Source: Dinghuibacter silviterrae (GTDB lineage: Bacteria > Bacteroidota > Bacteroidia > Chitinophagales > Chitinophagaceae). From it: a DNA stretch of 64,000 nucleotides. A program made the position numbers and the translations under genes. The stretch lies in NCBI RefSeq assembly GCF_004366355.1, contig NZ_SODV01000001.1, positions 1,488,001-1,552,000 on the forward strand, given 5' to 3'. Positions 24,136 to 32,349 of this stretch are shown in pieces. Numbering within the stretch: position 1 is the first letter of the stretch; each line of letters opens with the position of its first letter. The notes under the pieces are model-generated. The model was not told where the DNA came from. It made no database searches and worked only from the letters and a program-made list of their open reading frames with translations.

Positions 24136-25903
24136 CTTGAAGGGTCGCCGCGCTGCGCCGCGTGTCCCCACCTGTTCCCGGATCGACCAGGTTTTTAGCC
24201 GCAATACCGCAACGGGTCCAGTCCTGACTCAACAGGCCCTGCCCGAAACCGATAGGCACCCTGTATGCCCAATCCCCCGGAGTCTCCTGGGTAGCCTTGG
24301 CGGTGATCGCCATGGTACCGGGGTCGCATAGGGTTTTCCCGATCATGTCCGCCAGCAACCTTACCCGGGTGTCTTCGGGGGCATAGCCCAGCGCTTCCCG
24401 GGCCGACCGGAGGATTAAAGTTGCTGAAAAGGAAAATAGGTGGTAGATCAGCGCCCGCTGCTCGCGGACCATCTCCCCGTCGATCGTACCGTCGTCCTTG
24501 ATCTTGGACATGGCGTCCCGCCATACCAGATCCTGGTATTGGAGCGCCTTGGGGTACCGATCGATGAGGGCCATCAAGGCCGCTGCTGCTCCGGACCAGA
24601 CATAGAGGTTCCCCCGGTTGGTAGCGCGTTGGTAGTAATCCATGTTTTGGTCATTGAGGGTATGCAGCCAGCGGAGCACACCGCCAGGCAGCGTGTATCC
24701 CTGTGCTTTGAATTTGAGGGCCAGCATATTTATACCGATCAGGTTTTCTCCCACGGCGACTGTGCCCTGAAGGTTGTAGTGCTGTGGTTGCTGTGTCAGC
24801 GCACCGGCGTCGGCCCATGACTGGAAGGCCGACCAGGCGCAGGTTATGGCAGCAGTATCACTTTGCCCGTCCAGCGCTTTTTCTATGGACGTCAGGAAAT
24901 GCCCCAGGTCCGCCATTTCCTCCCTGTTTTTCCTTTCGGCAGCGGTGTCGGGGATGGACGAGCGCGCGTCCGAATAAATGGGCGCCTGGGAAAGGTACAT
25001 CATGGGTGTAAAGACCGGGCAGGCCTGGGGTGCTTGCAGCAATTCCACCGTCAGCTTCCGCTCGATGGCCATGGGGAGCGTCGCCTGGCAGTGTTGGTAC
25101 GCACTGTCGCAGTTTACGTGTAGCGAAAGCGTCAGGGCGTTGTACATATCGCCGCCGAGCAGCTTGCCGTCCGTTTTCCGGATGACCGATTGTATGACGA
25201 AATATTCCCGCCCGTATTGAAGGTGGAACTTGCCCCCACCGGCCGGCATGACCATCTGGAAATTATTTGGGGTATCCTTGACCACGGGCGTATTCATGTC
25301 GCTGGTGAAGTAGGTCAAACCAGGTTTTGCCGGGGGCATGAAGGTGGCCAGCACGGAATTTTTGTCCTTGTCGCTGCCGGACAAATACAGGGTCGTCTGT
25401 ATGCAGTCCTCCCCTTTCAGGATGTTCACCCCGTTGCCAAAACGGCCGATGACCGGGGACGGCATGGCAAAACTGTCGCCGACCCTGGAAAGGTGGTTCA
25501 CACCTGCCTGGGGTGATATGGCCACAAAAAAAGTATTAAAATCCGTGATCGGTTCCGTCATATCGGGTACCGTCAAAGGGGGTAGGGGGATGCTGCCACC
25601 GGGTGCCAGGGAGATGCGGTAAGGCTGTACCCGGTCCACCGCGTGGGTGACGGTGTCCTTTTGCGTGGTGCTGACGGATGACTCCCACCGGACCTCGTCG
25701 TAGGGCGTGCCAAGGCTGTCATACACAACGGTCAGCAAACAGATGGAAACGGTGGTCGACGTCCAATTTTTGTTTTGCCAGCTGGTACAGGTCAGCTTAT
25801 AACGGTAGGCGTCCCCTTTTTTGTATGTCCGGGCGATCCTGTCTTGTGCGGCCACCGGGCAGACGGCGGCCAAAAATAGGATGAGCGATAAGCATTTGCG
25901 CAT
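24104..25903 (-). CDS. Secreted protein with alginate-lyase-like C-terminal domain
   Basis: This 599-residue protein has a signal peptide (about 1-19, PVAAQ). Residues 20-310 are beta-rich and unrecognised (KKGDAYRYKLTCTSW at the start). Residues of about 330-590 are alpha-helical and resemble the alginate lyase/chondroitinase-type (alpha/alpha) toroid: GENLIGINMLALKF, TLNDQNMDYYQRATNRGNLYVW and SFSATLILRSAREALGY. The Asn-Asn/Arg/Tyr catalytic pattern of PL5-type lyases is only partly visible, so activity on a uronic-acid polymer is a guess. It stands alone and overlaps the convergent SDR gene by 32 bases. Confidence 0.5.
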   Translation of the reverse strand: MRKCLSLILFLAAVCPVAAQDRIARTYKKGDAYRYKLTCTSWQNKNWTSTTVSICLLTVVYDSLGTPYDEVRWESSVSTTQKDTVTHAVDRVQPYRISLAPGGSIPLPPLTVPDMTEPITDFNTFFVAISPQAGVNHLSRVGDSFAMPSPVIGRFGNGVNILKGEDCIQTTLYLSGSDKDKNSVLATFMPPAKPGLTYFTSDMNTPVVKDTPNNFQMVMPAGGGKFHLQYGREYFVIQSVIRKTDGKLLGGDMYNALTLSLHVNCDSAYQHCQATLPMAIERKLTVELLQAPQACPVFTPMMYLSQAPIYSDARSSIPDTAAERKNREEMADLGHFLTSIEKALDGQSDTAAITCAWSAFQSWADAGALTQQPQHYNLQGTVAVGENLIGINMLALKFKAQGYTLPGGVLRWLHTLNDQNMDYYQRATNRGNLYVWSGAAAALMALIDRYPKALQYQDLVWRDAMSKIKDDGTIDGEMVREQRALIYHLFSFSATLILRSAREALGYAPEDTRVRLLADMIGKTLCDPGTMAITAKATQETPGDWAYRVPIGFGQGLLSQDWTRCGIAAKNLVDPGTGGDTRRSAATLQAIHTPSGSSH

Positions 25904-26005
25904 AAATCAAGGTACAAACGATCTTTCGCATTCCCAACGGGAATATTATTAGGAATCACGTGTTTTCACGCTTGTGCGGCTCCGGCCGGCGATTAGTTTA
26001 GCGCC

Positions 26006-27766
26006 ATGAAAGCCCATAACCACCTCACGATTGCTGGCGTCGTCCTGCTACTGTATGCCTGTAGCAACCCGCCATCGGCCCCTTCCGCGGCCTATTCTTA
26101 TGTCCACCTGCCGGCGGACGCCTTGCCCACCTGTACCGTTCCTTTGGATTCCTTTAAAACCTGGTTCAGGGACGGCAAAGTCGCAAAAAACGGCTTCGTC
26201 ACCCCGGCGGGCAGCGACACCTTTGGTCACCTCGACAACTGCGAGTTCTACCAATGGTCGGAGCGGATGTTCCTTTGGATCACCTCGCCGGATTCCGGAA
26301 CCAGCGGTACGGTGATGCAATCGCCGGTGTTTTATACCGTGTCACCACCCGATAGCACCGGGGCCAGGCATCTGATCAAGCACGAGCCCGGTCAGCTTCT
26401 CCGTGCGACCAGCAACCTCCAAAAAGATGGTCCCGACAGGCTGCCTTTGTTTAGAGCCAAAAATGGCCGGCTGTACGAGGTGGTCGTTCACAAACCCGGT
26501 GAAAAGGTCATGGTGAAAAATCAACTGGGCAAAGCCGTGGAACTCGGTTCCGTGGAGAAAGGGGCAAACGGCATCGTTTTGTTTAGGGACAAGACGGGTA
26601 AGCCGGTCGAACAACCCAAGCCCCTCCTCGGCCTCAGGAACCCCGCGGAAGTGCTCCAGGAATTCCAAACGGCCAACGGCCCTGTTTTTGTAGACGCCAA
26701 CGGCCGCCAGGTAGATTCGGAAGCAGGACAGGCCACCGGCGATGTGTTGATGTCGCAAAATGGGTCGCTGGTCTATTACATCACCATGGTCAATAATATG
26801 TACGCGTATTTCCTGACTGCCGTCAACAAGAAATATCATTACATGGCGGGCAACCAGTTCCCCACGACCATACCCGAGATGGACAGCATCATTGCTTTTG
26901 CCCGTATAAACGGATATCCCATAACGGCCGACACGAACGCACTCGCCATGGAAATAAAAACCTCCTGGGTCATCGCCGACAGTCTTACCGATACGAGCCG
27001 GTATGTCATCATCGATGCCATCGTCCCCACCTACGATAAGGTGTCCAGCACCCTCTGGGTACCAAAGAGCGAAAAGAAGGTCAGGCTGGCGTTGACGGGC
27101 ATACACGTGGTGGGCAGTGTGGCCGGCCACCCCGAAATGATCTGGGCGACCTTTGAGCACGAAAGCAATACCCCCAACGCCGCTTATCAATACATCGACA
27201 AAAATAGTCAGGTACAGACGGTCCCCGCGGATACCGGTACCGGCTGGCTGTTTAACGGGAATGCTTCCGCACCGGCGTCGACGTTCAACATCTCTCACAT
27301 GATCGCGAACGGTGATACCATAATAGCAAACGCCGGTCAAACCATCAGCCCCAGCAATACCCTGCAGGAATATCCATGGGGCACTGCCATGCATACCGTA
27401 CCCAACCAGCAAGACACCAGCGCCTCCGCGTCCAATACGGAAATCATTTCCATCAACAATTCGATCCGCGATATGATTCCCGTCGGTGACGTCCGGAAAA
27501 ATTACCTGCTCATCGGCGCCACCTGGACCTTCGGCGGAACGCCCCCCAACGGCGCCATCTATCCCGCCGATTCCACTTCCGGGGGCGCCATCGGGACCAG
27601 CCTGATTGCAAACAGCACCATGGAGACCTATTTCCAGTCGGATACCACGACCTGTTTTACCTGTCACCAATCGCTGGATCCCAGCAGGTTGAGCCACGTG
27701 TTTAGGAAATTGCAGCCGTTGCCTGTGCCGGCACCGGGGAAGAATACGGGGATGAGGCATTATTGA
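26006..27766 (+). CDS. Large lipoprotein with a C-terminal CxxCH haem motif
   Basis: The 586-residue protein starts with a lipobox (VVLLLYAC, Cys19). Most of it is a beta-rich region without a familiar motif, with a FYQWSERMFLWITSPD segment near 80-95 and a HPEMIWATFEHESNTPNAAY segment near 378-397. Close to the C-terminus TCFTCHQSL provides one c-type haem attachment site. It may be a secreted redox protein attached to a membrane, but no axial ligand partner or pathway is evident. TAGTTTAG, a near promoter match, precedes the ATG. A strong terminator follows at 27791. Confidence 0.6.
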   Translation: MKAHNHLTIAGVVLLLYACSNPPSAPSAAYSYVHLPADALPTCTVPLDSFKTWFRDGKVAKNGFVTPAGSDTFGHLDNCEFYQWSERMFLWITSPDSGTSGTVMQSPVFYTVSPPDSTGARHLIKHEPGQLLRATSNLQKDGPDRLPLFRAKNGRLYEVVVHKPGEKVMVKNQLGKAVELGSVEKGANGIVLFRDKTGKPVEQPKPLLGLRNPAEVLQEFQTANGPVFVDANGRQVDSEAGQATGDVLMSQNGSLVYYITMVNNMYAYFLTAVNKKYHYMAGNQFPTTIPEMDSIIAFARINGYPITADTNALAMEIKTSWVIADSLTDTSRYVIIDAIVPTYDKVSSTLWVPKSEKKVRLALTGIHVVGSVAGHPEMIWATFEHESNTPNAAYQYIDKNSQVQTVPADTGTGWLFNGNASAPASTFNISHMIANGDTIIANAGQTISPSNTLQEYPWGTAMHTVPNQQDTSASASNTEIISINNSIRDMIPVGDVRKNYLLIGATWTFGGTPPNGAIYPADSTSGGAIGTSLIANSTMETYFQSDTTTCFTCHQSLDPSRLSHVFRKLQPLPVPAPGKNTGMRHY

Positions 27767-27790
27767 GCGCTTGATTCTACATCATTGTAC

Positions 27791-27815
27791 AGCCGGGGGA
27801 GACCCCGGCTTTTTT
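27791..27815 (+). terminator. Intrinsic terminator after the haem lipoprotein gene
   Basis: AGCCGGGG (27791-27798) pairs with CCCCGGCT (27803-27810) around a GAGA tetraloop and is followed by TTTTT. It lies 25 bases after the stop at 27766 and isolates the following toxin-antitoxin locus from upstream transcription. Confidence 0.9.
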
Positions 27816-27863
27816 ATTTCAAATAGTGAAATGTTTCTAAAATAGAAATTATTTGTATTTTTG
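27816..27863 (+). promoter_or_regulatory. Promoter and putative operator of the first higBA locus
   Basis: Two inverted repeats lie side by side: ATTTCA-AATAG-TGAAAT (27816-27832) and TTTCTA-AAA-TAGAAA (27834-27848). They are followed by TATTTTTG (27856-27863), a perfect TAnnTTTG element 4 bases before the GTG start. Such paired palindromes are typical binding sites for the antitoxin, which represses its own operon. Confidence 0.55.
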
Positions 27864-27867
27864 CAAT

Positions 27868-28071
27868 GTGGTGATTATTGCGAAATCGACGATTGAAAGA
27901 TTTGCCCGGAAACATCCTATTGTCGCTGAGCCCCTTAACACTTGGTATTTGATTACAAAAAGTGAGGAATGGGCCAGCATTTCGGATATGAAAAAGACGT
28001 TCAATCACGCCGAATACGATAAGCTAAATAGGCGCACTGGTGCGGCCAATGTCACCTACAACAAATTATAG
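27868..28071 (+). pseudogene. higB: HigB-type toxin remnant with an internal in-frame deletion
   Basis: The 67-residue product begins like a HigB mRNA interferase of the Bacteroidota type (VVIIAKSTIERFARKHP, LNTWYLITKSEEWASISDMKKTF). It then jumps from the FN near residue 48 straight to HAEYDKLNR, which in full proteins follows a GTH motif about 35 residues later. The missing part is the beta-sheet core seen in the intact copy at 30913 (VVFNIHGN...FVVWFGTH). Toxin activity is therefore unlikely. A GTG start at 27868 fits the promoter at 27856. The antitoxin gene follows 3 bases after the stop. Confidence 0.6.
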
Positions 28072-28074
28072 AAG

Positions 28075-28440
28075 ATGGAAATAAAGAGTAACAAAGCGTA
28101 CAAAGAAGCTGTCCACAAGGTATATAGTCTCATGAATAAAGGGGATGTACATATTTCTGAAGCTGAAGCTGCGGAAATAGAATTATTGTCGAAGGCTATT
28201 GAATACTATGAAGATCATGTGTTGAAAATAATGCCCTTGCCCGTAACAGTGGCAACCATCGTGCAGGATAAGATTGAGGAGCTGAATATCACGCAGGTAC
28301 AGCTGGCGGCCATGTTTGGTATTGCCACGTCAAAGCTTTCACAAATACTCAGTGGGAAAAGGAAGCCTGACGTTTCCTTTTTGAAAGCGGTGCATGAAAA
28401 ATTGGGGATTGACGGGAATTTTATTTTGGAAAAAGCATGA
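28075..28440 (+). CDS. higA: HigA-type antitoxin, XRE family
   Basis: This 121-residue protein has an N-terminal helical part (about 1-60) and a C-terminal Cro/C1-type helix-turn-helix (about 66-118: LNITQVQLAAMFGIATSKLSQILSGKRKPDVSF is spread over residues 71-103). It is the antitoxin half of a HigBA pair and probably binds the inverted repeats at 27816-27848. The gene is complete and is transcribed with the shortened toxin gene. It may remain as a regulator or as protection against related toxins such as the one at 30913. Codon use is AT-richer than in the flanking genes. Confidence 0.8.
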   Translation: MEIKSNKAYKEAVHKVYSLMNKGDVHISEAEAAEIELLSKAIEYYEDHVLKIMPLPVTVATIVQDKIEELNITQVQLAAMFGIATSKLSQILSGKRKPDVSFLKAVHEKLGIDGNFILEKA

Positions 28441-28463
28441 GCGGACTATGGTCTATGACCTTC

Positions 28464-29351
28464 CTATTCTTTAAACGGATAGCCCTCCGTTTTGCGAAAA
28501 TCCGTCTCAGGTGGACTTACGTTCGGCTTATCCGGCATATTGTCGTAATAACGGGCGCCGTCCGCCGTGATCTCCATCGACGCCGAATTGCTGTTGACCA
28601 GTTGCATGTGCGCCCCGCTTTCCGCCAGGATGTTGCGCATATTGACGATCATGTTCTGCTCTTTTAGCTTGGCGCTGCGGACCAGGGTGATCTTTTTTGT
28701 CGGAGAATCCTCCTCGAATTCGGCCCAGTTGATCTCCTTGCGCAGGTGTTGGCCAAGGGTCTCCAGCATGAGGGTAAGCTGACGCCTGATCTCGGCTTCG
28801 TCGTCCTCGATTCCCCCGTTGACGTGCGCCACCAGGTACCCCTTGTCGGTTTCCGTATGGTATTCGATCATGACCTCCACACAGTTGATGAGCCCGCTGG
28901 TGCCTACAAACTGGTAATGACCGTCGTTGATGACGATGATCGCCTTATCGATCGGCGCAAAAAGCGTCTTGACATCCGGATAGTCTCTGGTTCTTTTTTC
29001 CAGCGTGACTTCTTTTGCGTGTGGCAGGCTGGCCTCTATCCGGCGCTCCTGCGGCGTCTTTTCAAGGGCGACGTCTGCTTCGACAAAGTTATTTTCCGCG
29101 TCGTACACTTTGCCGTCGTTTGCCATTTTGCTCACACCGCCCATATTGTAGCCGGCGATTTTGCCTAAGGCCAATATCTCGTCGAATATCTTAGCGTTAG
29201 TTTTGTCGAACAGCTCCGCCCTATTGTACTGAGTGCCTTTATACAGAATCTTCCGTTGTACGACATTACCAGGTGCGACGGCTTTTCCCTTCCGTCCTTC
29301 GACCTCGGCCGCCGGAGAACGGTCAGCATTTTTTGAAGCGTATTCGCGCAT
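28464..29351 (-). CDS. Hypothetical VVQR-leader protein, possible secreted effector
   Basis: The 295-residue protein starts with a charged, disordered segment (MREYASKNADRSPA) leading to NVVQRKILYKGTQY near residues 29-42. Similar leaders ending in a VQR motif occur in Bacteroidota proteins that I recall as linked to contractile injection systems or other toxin delivery. The middle (about 120-210) is an alpha/beta region with IDKAIIVINDGHYQFVGTSG and MIEYHTETDKGYLVAHVNGG. No catalytic motif or signal peptide is seen. The large protein at 59958 has a comparable leader. It lies between the two toxin-antitoxin loci. Function unknown. Confidence 0.5.
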   Translation of the reverse strand: MREYASKNADRSPAAEVEGRKGKAVAPGNVVQRKILYKGTQYNRAELFDKTNAKIFDEILALGKIAGYNMGGVSKMANDGKVYDAENNFVEADVALEKTPQERRIEASLPHAKEVTLEKRTRDYPDVKTLFAPIDKAIIVINDGHYQFVGTSGLINCVEVMIEYHTETDKGYLVAHVNGGIEDDEAEIRRQLTLMLETLGQHLRKEINWAEFEEDSPTKKITLVRSAKLKEQNMIVNMRNILAESGAHMQLVNSNSASMEITADGARYYDNMPDKPNVSPPETDFRKTEGYPFKE

Positions 29352-29442
29352 GGTACTGTTAATATAACCATTTTGGGGGACTGTGGAAAGCGTTAAAATA
29401 CCTGCCGCCGGTCAGAAGATTCAACCGGGGGTACCAAGACGC

Positions 29443-29450
29443 TACTTTTG
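29443..29450 (+). promoter_or_regulatory. TAnnTTTG promoter element
   Basis: TACTTTTG lies 48 bases before the ATG of the putative glycosidase gene at 29499, in the gap between divergent genes. It matches the Bacteroidota -7 element exactly; no matching -33 element is clear. Confidence 0.5.
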
Positions 29451-29498
29451 TTTAGAAAAATAAGATATTTTGATGCGACCCTTCATAACCCGTATTGC

Positions 29499-30716
29499 AT
29501 GAAATTGATCTTTGGCCTGGCCCTCCTGGCCGCCCCTGTAGTAGCCTTTGGACAAGGCATTCCGGACAGCGTCGCGGCGTCGATCGAAAGCCGCATCCAC
29601 GACCGCGACTACCCCTCGATTTTTATTGCCTGGACTTCGGCGGATGCCCTGTACAAGGATAACCCGGTCCCTTTGTCAACGCTGGAGCCGCCGTTTGCCA
29701 CCGTGGCCCGCCACGACCTGTTTTTCAACGTATGGCAAAGAATGGGACTCCGGCTGGCCGCCGGCCAAAAATACGCGGTGCTCACGCCCGAGTTTACCCC
29801 CGAAAGTATCGCCACCGCCTTGCGAAACCGCGCCGCCCTCCTCGCTATGAATCCCCACGTCATCATCCTGGTCAGCGTGAATTATTTTTCCGCGCAGGCA
29901 AGCTACCTGCCACCCGATTCCCCCTGGTGGCTGCACAACGCCCGGGGCGCTCAATTTGAACAGAACAACACCGAATACAAATCGTCCATGATCGATTTTA
30001 CCAACCCGGAATTCCAGGATAGGATCGCCCAGCTTTGCGGCGCCCTCGTCCGGACCGGTGTGTACGACGGCATCATGCTCGACTGGTGGCACGACACAGA
30101 CCGGACCCCTGCCCGGATGGACCTGATCCGGAAGATCCGGGCCGCCATCGGTGAAAAGGCCATCATCATCGGGAACGTCAACGGCAAACTGCCCTCGCTG
30201 ACAGCGCCTTATCTGAACGGGATGTATATGGAAGGGTTAAACTCAAATTTTTTCCCCGACTGGCGGACTGCCGCGGAGAACCTCCTTTGGGGAGAAAGCC
30301 ACCTGCGCAAGCCGGCGATCACTGCGCTGGAAGAATGGTGGAGTACGACGGGGCGGAATGATGTGGCATTGATGCGCAATGTTACGACCTTGTCCCTTGT
30401 GTTTTCCAATGGGTATTGTCTTTTTTCGGATCCTAATTCCCTGCCGACGCCGGATCACCTCCATTACTGGTATCCGTTTTGGGATCGGTCGTTGGGGAAG
30501 CCGGTGGGGCCGTTGGGCAACGTCCGTCGTCCGGATCTGCATGGGGCGTATACGCGGAATTATGAGAAGGGGGAGGTTGTTTTTAATCCTGCTGATAATA
30601 GGGCGGTGGTGGTTCGGTTCTCCGAAGAGCGGAAGAGTGTGGCGACGCAAACGGTGGGGAAGGAGTTTACGGTGGCGGCGGGGGATGGGGATATATTTCT
30701 CGTGTTGACGCCTTAG
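29499..30716 (+). CDS. Putative secreted TIM-barrel glycosidase (GHL15-like)
   Basis: The 405-residue protein has a signal peptide (about 1-18, AFGQ). The barrel shows SSMIDFTNPEFQDRIAQLC (about 165-185), GVYDGIMLDWWHD (about 190-203), with Asp residues at the ends of predicted strands, and NGMYMEGLNSNFFPDW (about 238-253). A beta C-terminal domain follows (YEKGEVVFNPADNRAVVVRF). The DFTNP...GIxLDWW pattern is like the hypothetical glycosyl hydrolase group GHL15 and GH114-type barrels. Substrate unknown. It is monocistronic, with a promoter element at 29443 and a possible weak hairpin after the stop. Confidence 0.55.
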   Translation: MKLIFGLALLAAPVVAFGQGIPDSVAASIESRIHDRDYPSIFIAWTSADALYKDNPVPLSTLEPPFATVARHDLFFNVWQRMGLRLAAGQKYAVLTPEFTPESIATALRNRAALLAMNPHVIILVSVNYFSAQASYLPPDSPWWLHNARGAQFEQNNTEYKSSMIDFTNPEFQDRIAQLCGALVRTGVYDGIMLDWWHDTDRTPARMDLIRKIRAAIGEKAIIIGNVNGKLPSLTAPYLNGMYMEGLNSNFFPDWRTAAENLLWGESHLRKPAITALEEWWSTTGRNDVALMRNVTTLSLVFSNGYCLFSDPNSLPTPDHLHYWYPFWDRSLGKPVGPLGNVRRPDLHGAYTRNYEKGEVVFNPADNRAVVVRFSEERKSVATQTVGKEFTVAAGDGDIFLVLTP

Positions 30717-30750
30717 CGTAGGTTTATATTTAGCGCTAAGTACCATTTTT
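30712..30750 (+). terminator. Possible weak terminator
   Basis: CTTAGCG (30712-30718) can pair with CGCTAAG (30734-30740) across a 15-base loop, followed by TACCATTTTT. The loop is long and the T run is not immediate, so the call is tentative. Confidence 0.35.
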
Positions 30751-30876
30751 AATAGGGTTACCGCCAGTTATAATCCTTCGATGTGACACTTTTGGCGGGC
30801 CAAAGTCGATGTAATTAATTATTAATCAATTATTTGTTGATAGCAGACCTGTGGACTTCGGATGTCCGCAATAAAC

Positions 30877-30909
30877 GTTACCAAATTGGTAACATTTTTC
30901 CTAATTTTG
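30877..30909 (+). promoter_or_regulatory. Palindromic operator and promoter of the second higBA locus
   Basis: GTTACCAA-A-TTGGTAAC (30877-30893) is a perfect 8-1-8 palindrome. TAATTTTG (30902-30909), an exact TAnnTTTG element, follows and lies 3 bases before the toxin ATG, so the message would be nearly leaderless. A repressor bound to the palindrome would block the promoter, as expected for antitoxin autoregulation. Confidence 0.65.
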
Positions 30910-30912
30910 CAT

Positions 30913-31230
30913 ATGAGGGTTATTGCCGTAAAAACGTTAAGGGAGCAATGGATTGCATACCCCCAGGCAGAACAGTCCTTATTAGCTTGGTATGAGGAAG
31001 CGGAGAACGCTCAATGGAACAACCCCCAGGAGTTGAAACTACAATATCGAAATGCTTCAATCCTGACGGACAAGCGAGTGGTCTTCAATATTCATGGTAA
31101 TACTTTTAGGTTAATAGTAGATATAGAATACCGCTTAAAAATTGTTTTTGTCGTTTGGTTTGGCACCCACAAGCAGTATGACAAAATAGACGCTAATAAG
31201 GTAAGTTATGTTAAAGCCGATAAAAAATGA
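30913..31230 (+). CDS. higB: HigB-type toxin (mRNA interferase)
   Basis: The 105-residue protein is full length for the family: MRVIAVKTLREQW, SLLAWYEEAENAQW, KLQYRNASILTDKRVVFNI, YRLKIVFVVWFGTHKQYDKID. HigB is a RelE-fold ribonuclease that cuts mRNA on the ribosome; here HigA should neutralise it. ATG 30913 was chosen because the family begins MRVI and a promoter element ends 3 bases before it. The antitoxin start overlaps the toxin end by 23 bases. The locus is AT-rich against its surroundings, consistent with gain by transfer. Confidence 0.85.
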   Translation: MRVIAVKTLREQWIAYPQAEQSLLAWYEEAENAQWNNPQELKLQYRNASILTDKRVVFNIHGNTFRLIVDIEYRLKIVFVVWFGTHKQYDKIDANKVSYVKADKK

Positions 31231-31567
31231 TGTTCAATACGAGGATGCTCTCGCCAGGGTATATGAACTGATGCAAACTGAGCTTAAGCCCGAGTCTAAG
31301 GAATCTGATGAACTGGAAGTGCTTTCTATTCTGGTTAAAGAGTATGAAATAGACCACTATCCTGTTCCGAAGCCGTCTCCGTTGGACGCCATCAAATTCA
31401 GGTTGGAACAGATGGGCATGTCAGAAGCTGAACTGTCAAATATTCTCGGTTATCGATCGCGTAAGTCCGAGATTTTTTCCGGAAGGCGTAAGCTTAGTCT
31501 TGCTATGATTCGGAAGTTGAACGAGGTCCTTCACATTCCCGCTGACATACTTATACAGGCATACTAA
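31208..31567 (+). CDS. higA: HigA-type antitoxin, XRE family
   Basis: A 119-residue protein with an N-terminal helical region (QYEDALARVYELMQTELK) and a C-terminal helix-turn-helix (about 72-115: MGMSEAELSNILGYRSRKSE then FSGRRKLSLAMIRKLNEVLH). It should bind the toxin and the palindrome at 30877. Its ATG lies inside the toxin gene, a 23-base overlap that couples their translation. The next gene starts 3 bases after the stop, so the locus may be a three-gene operon. Confidence 0.85.
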   Translation: MLKPIKNDVQYEDALARVYELMQTELKPESKESDELEVLSILVKEYEIDHYPVPKPSPLDAIKFRLEQMGMSEAELSNILGYRSRKSEIFSGRRKLSLAMIRKLNEVLHIPADILIQAY

Positions 31568-31570
31568 CAA

Positions 31571-32254
31571 ATGTATAATGACTTTGAACAGTTTAGGCTT
31601 CGTATAAGTTGGTTTTTAAAACAGACCGATAAGGTGGATGTAGTGGAGGGAGAAACCCAAACAAATGATGAATTTTCCGCAGCTTTCCCCGTATTAAATA
31701 GACTGATACTGTCCGCCCGTGTGCTGAATGTGACAATTAATGATAAGCCATTTAAATTAATATCTTGGACATCAAAAGATGGCTCTTCTTGTGGCTGGCT
31801 TTGCAAATTTGAGCCTTGGAACATATCAAACATTACATTGTTGCCCGAACATCATTTATTGCTTGAAAATACCGGTGGAATAATAGAAAGCTTTAATCAG
31901 CCTCAAGGGGCTTTTACCAATAATCAAAATTTCCTGTTCCTTAAATCCGGGTGCAAAAGAGGGCATGGTTACTGGACAGATTACTATCTTGATATGTGTG
32001 AAGATTTGAAGAGTATTCCAATGCCTGTGGATAATATGGTATCCTTTGTAAGTGAAGCTAATGGGGCTGAAACCCTCTACGACCTTGACACGAAGCAGGT
32101 CTATCTGTTCTCACATGACCATAGCTTTGACTACGTCACTTTTGTTCCCAACCAACCGAGGTATACATTCCACTATATCAATGGGGTTGAAAATTTTACA
32201 GACTATGTGGAGGCACTCGCAAGGCAATGGGTGGACCATGTAATTAGTCGATAA
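31571..32254 (+). CDS. Hypothetical protein co-transcribed with higBA, possibly SUKH-like
   Basis: The 227-residue protein has no signal peptide or membrane segment. It is rich in aromatic residues and has a C-terminal half (VYLFSHDHSFDYVTFVPNQP, then FTDYVEALARQWVDHV) that recalls SMI1/KNR4 (SUKH) immunity-type proteins, with a beta sheet followed by a closing helix. That assignment is weak. It begins 3 bases after the antitoxin stop and shares the AT-rich composition of the toxin-antitoxin genes, so it probably arrived with them. It could be a third component or a separate immunity protein. Confidence 0.5.
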   Translation: MYNDFEQFRLRISWFLKQTDKVDVVEGETQTNDEFSAAFPVLNRLILSARVLNVTINDKPFKLISWTSKDGSSCGWLCKFEPWNISNITLLPEHHLLLENTGGIIESFNQPQGAFTNNQNFLFLKSGCKRGHGYWTDYYLDMCEDLKSIPMPVDNMVSFVSEANGAETLYDLDTKQVYLFSHDHSFDYVTFVPNQPRYTFHYINGVENFTDYVEALARQWVDHVISR

Positions 32255-32296
32255 TCTTTGACATCCGTGCAAGCTCGGCCGTTGCCGCTCCGGCAT

Positions 32297-32326
32297 ATAA
32301 AAAGCCCTCGCATGCGCAAGGGCTTT
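32297..32326 (-). terminator. Terminator of tRNA-Pro
   Basis: AAAGCCCT (32301-32308) pairs with AGGGCTTT (32319-32326) around a loop that itself contains GCATGC. On the minus strand it is followed by TTTTTATA. It lies 24 bases beyond the 3' end of the tRNA and may also stop transcripts coming from 31571-32254. Confidence 0.75.
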
Positions 32327-32349
32327 AAGCAATGAGCTATTTGCTCTGT

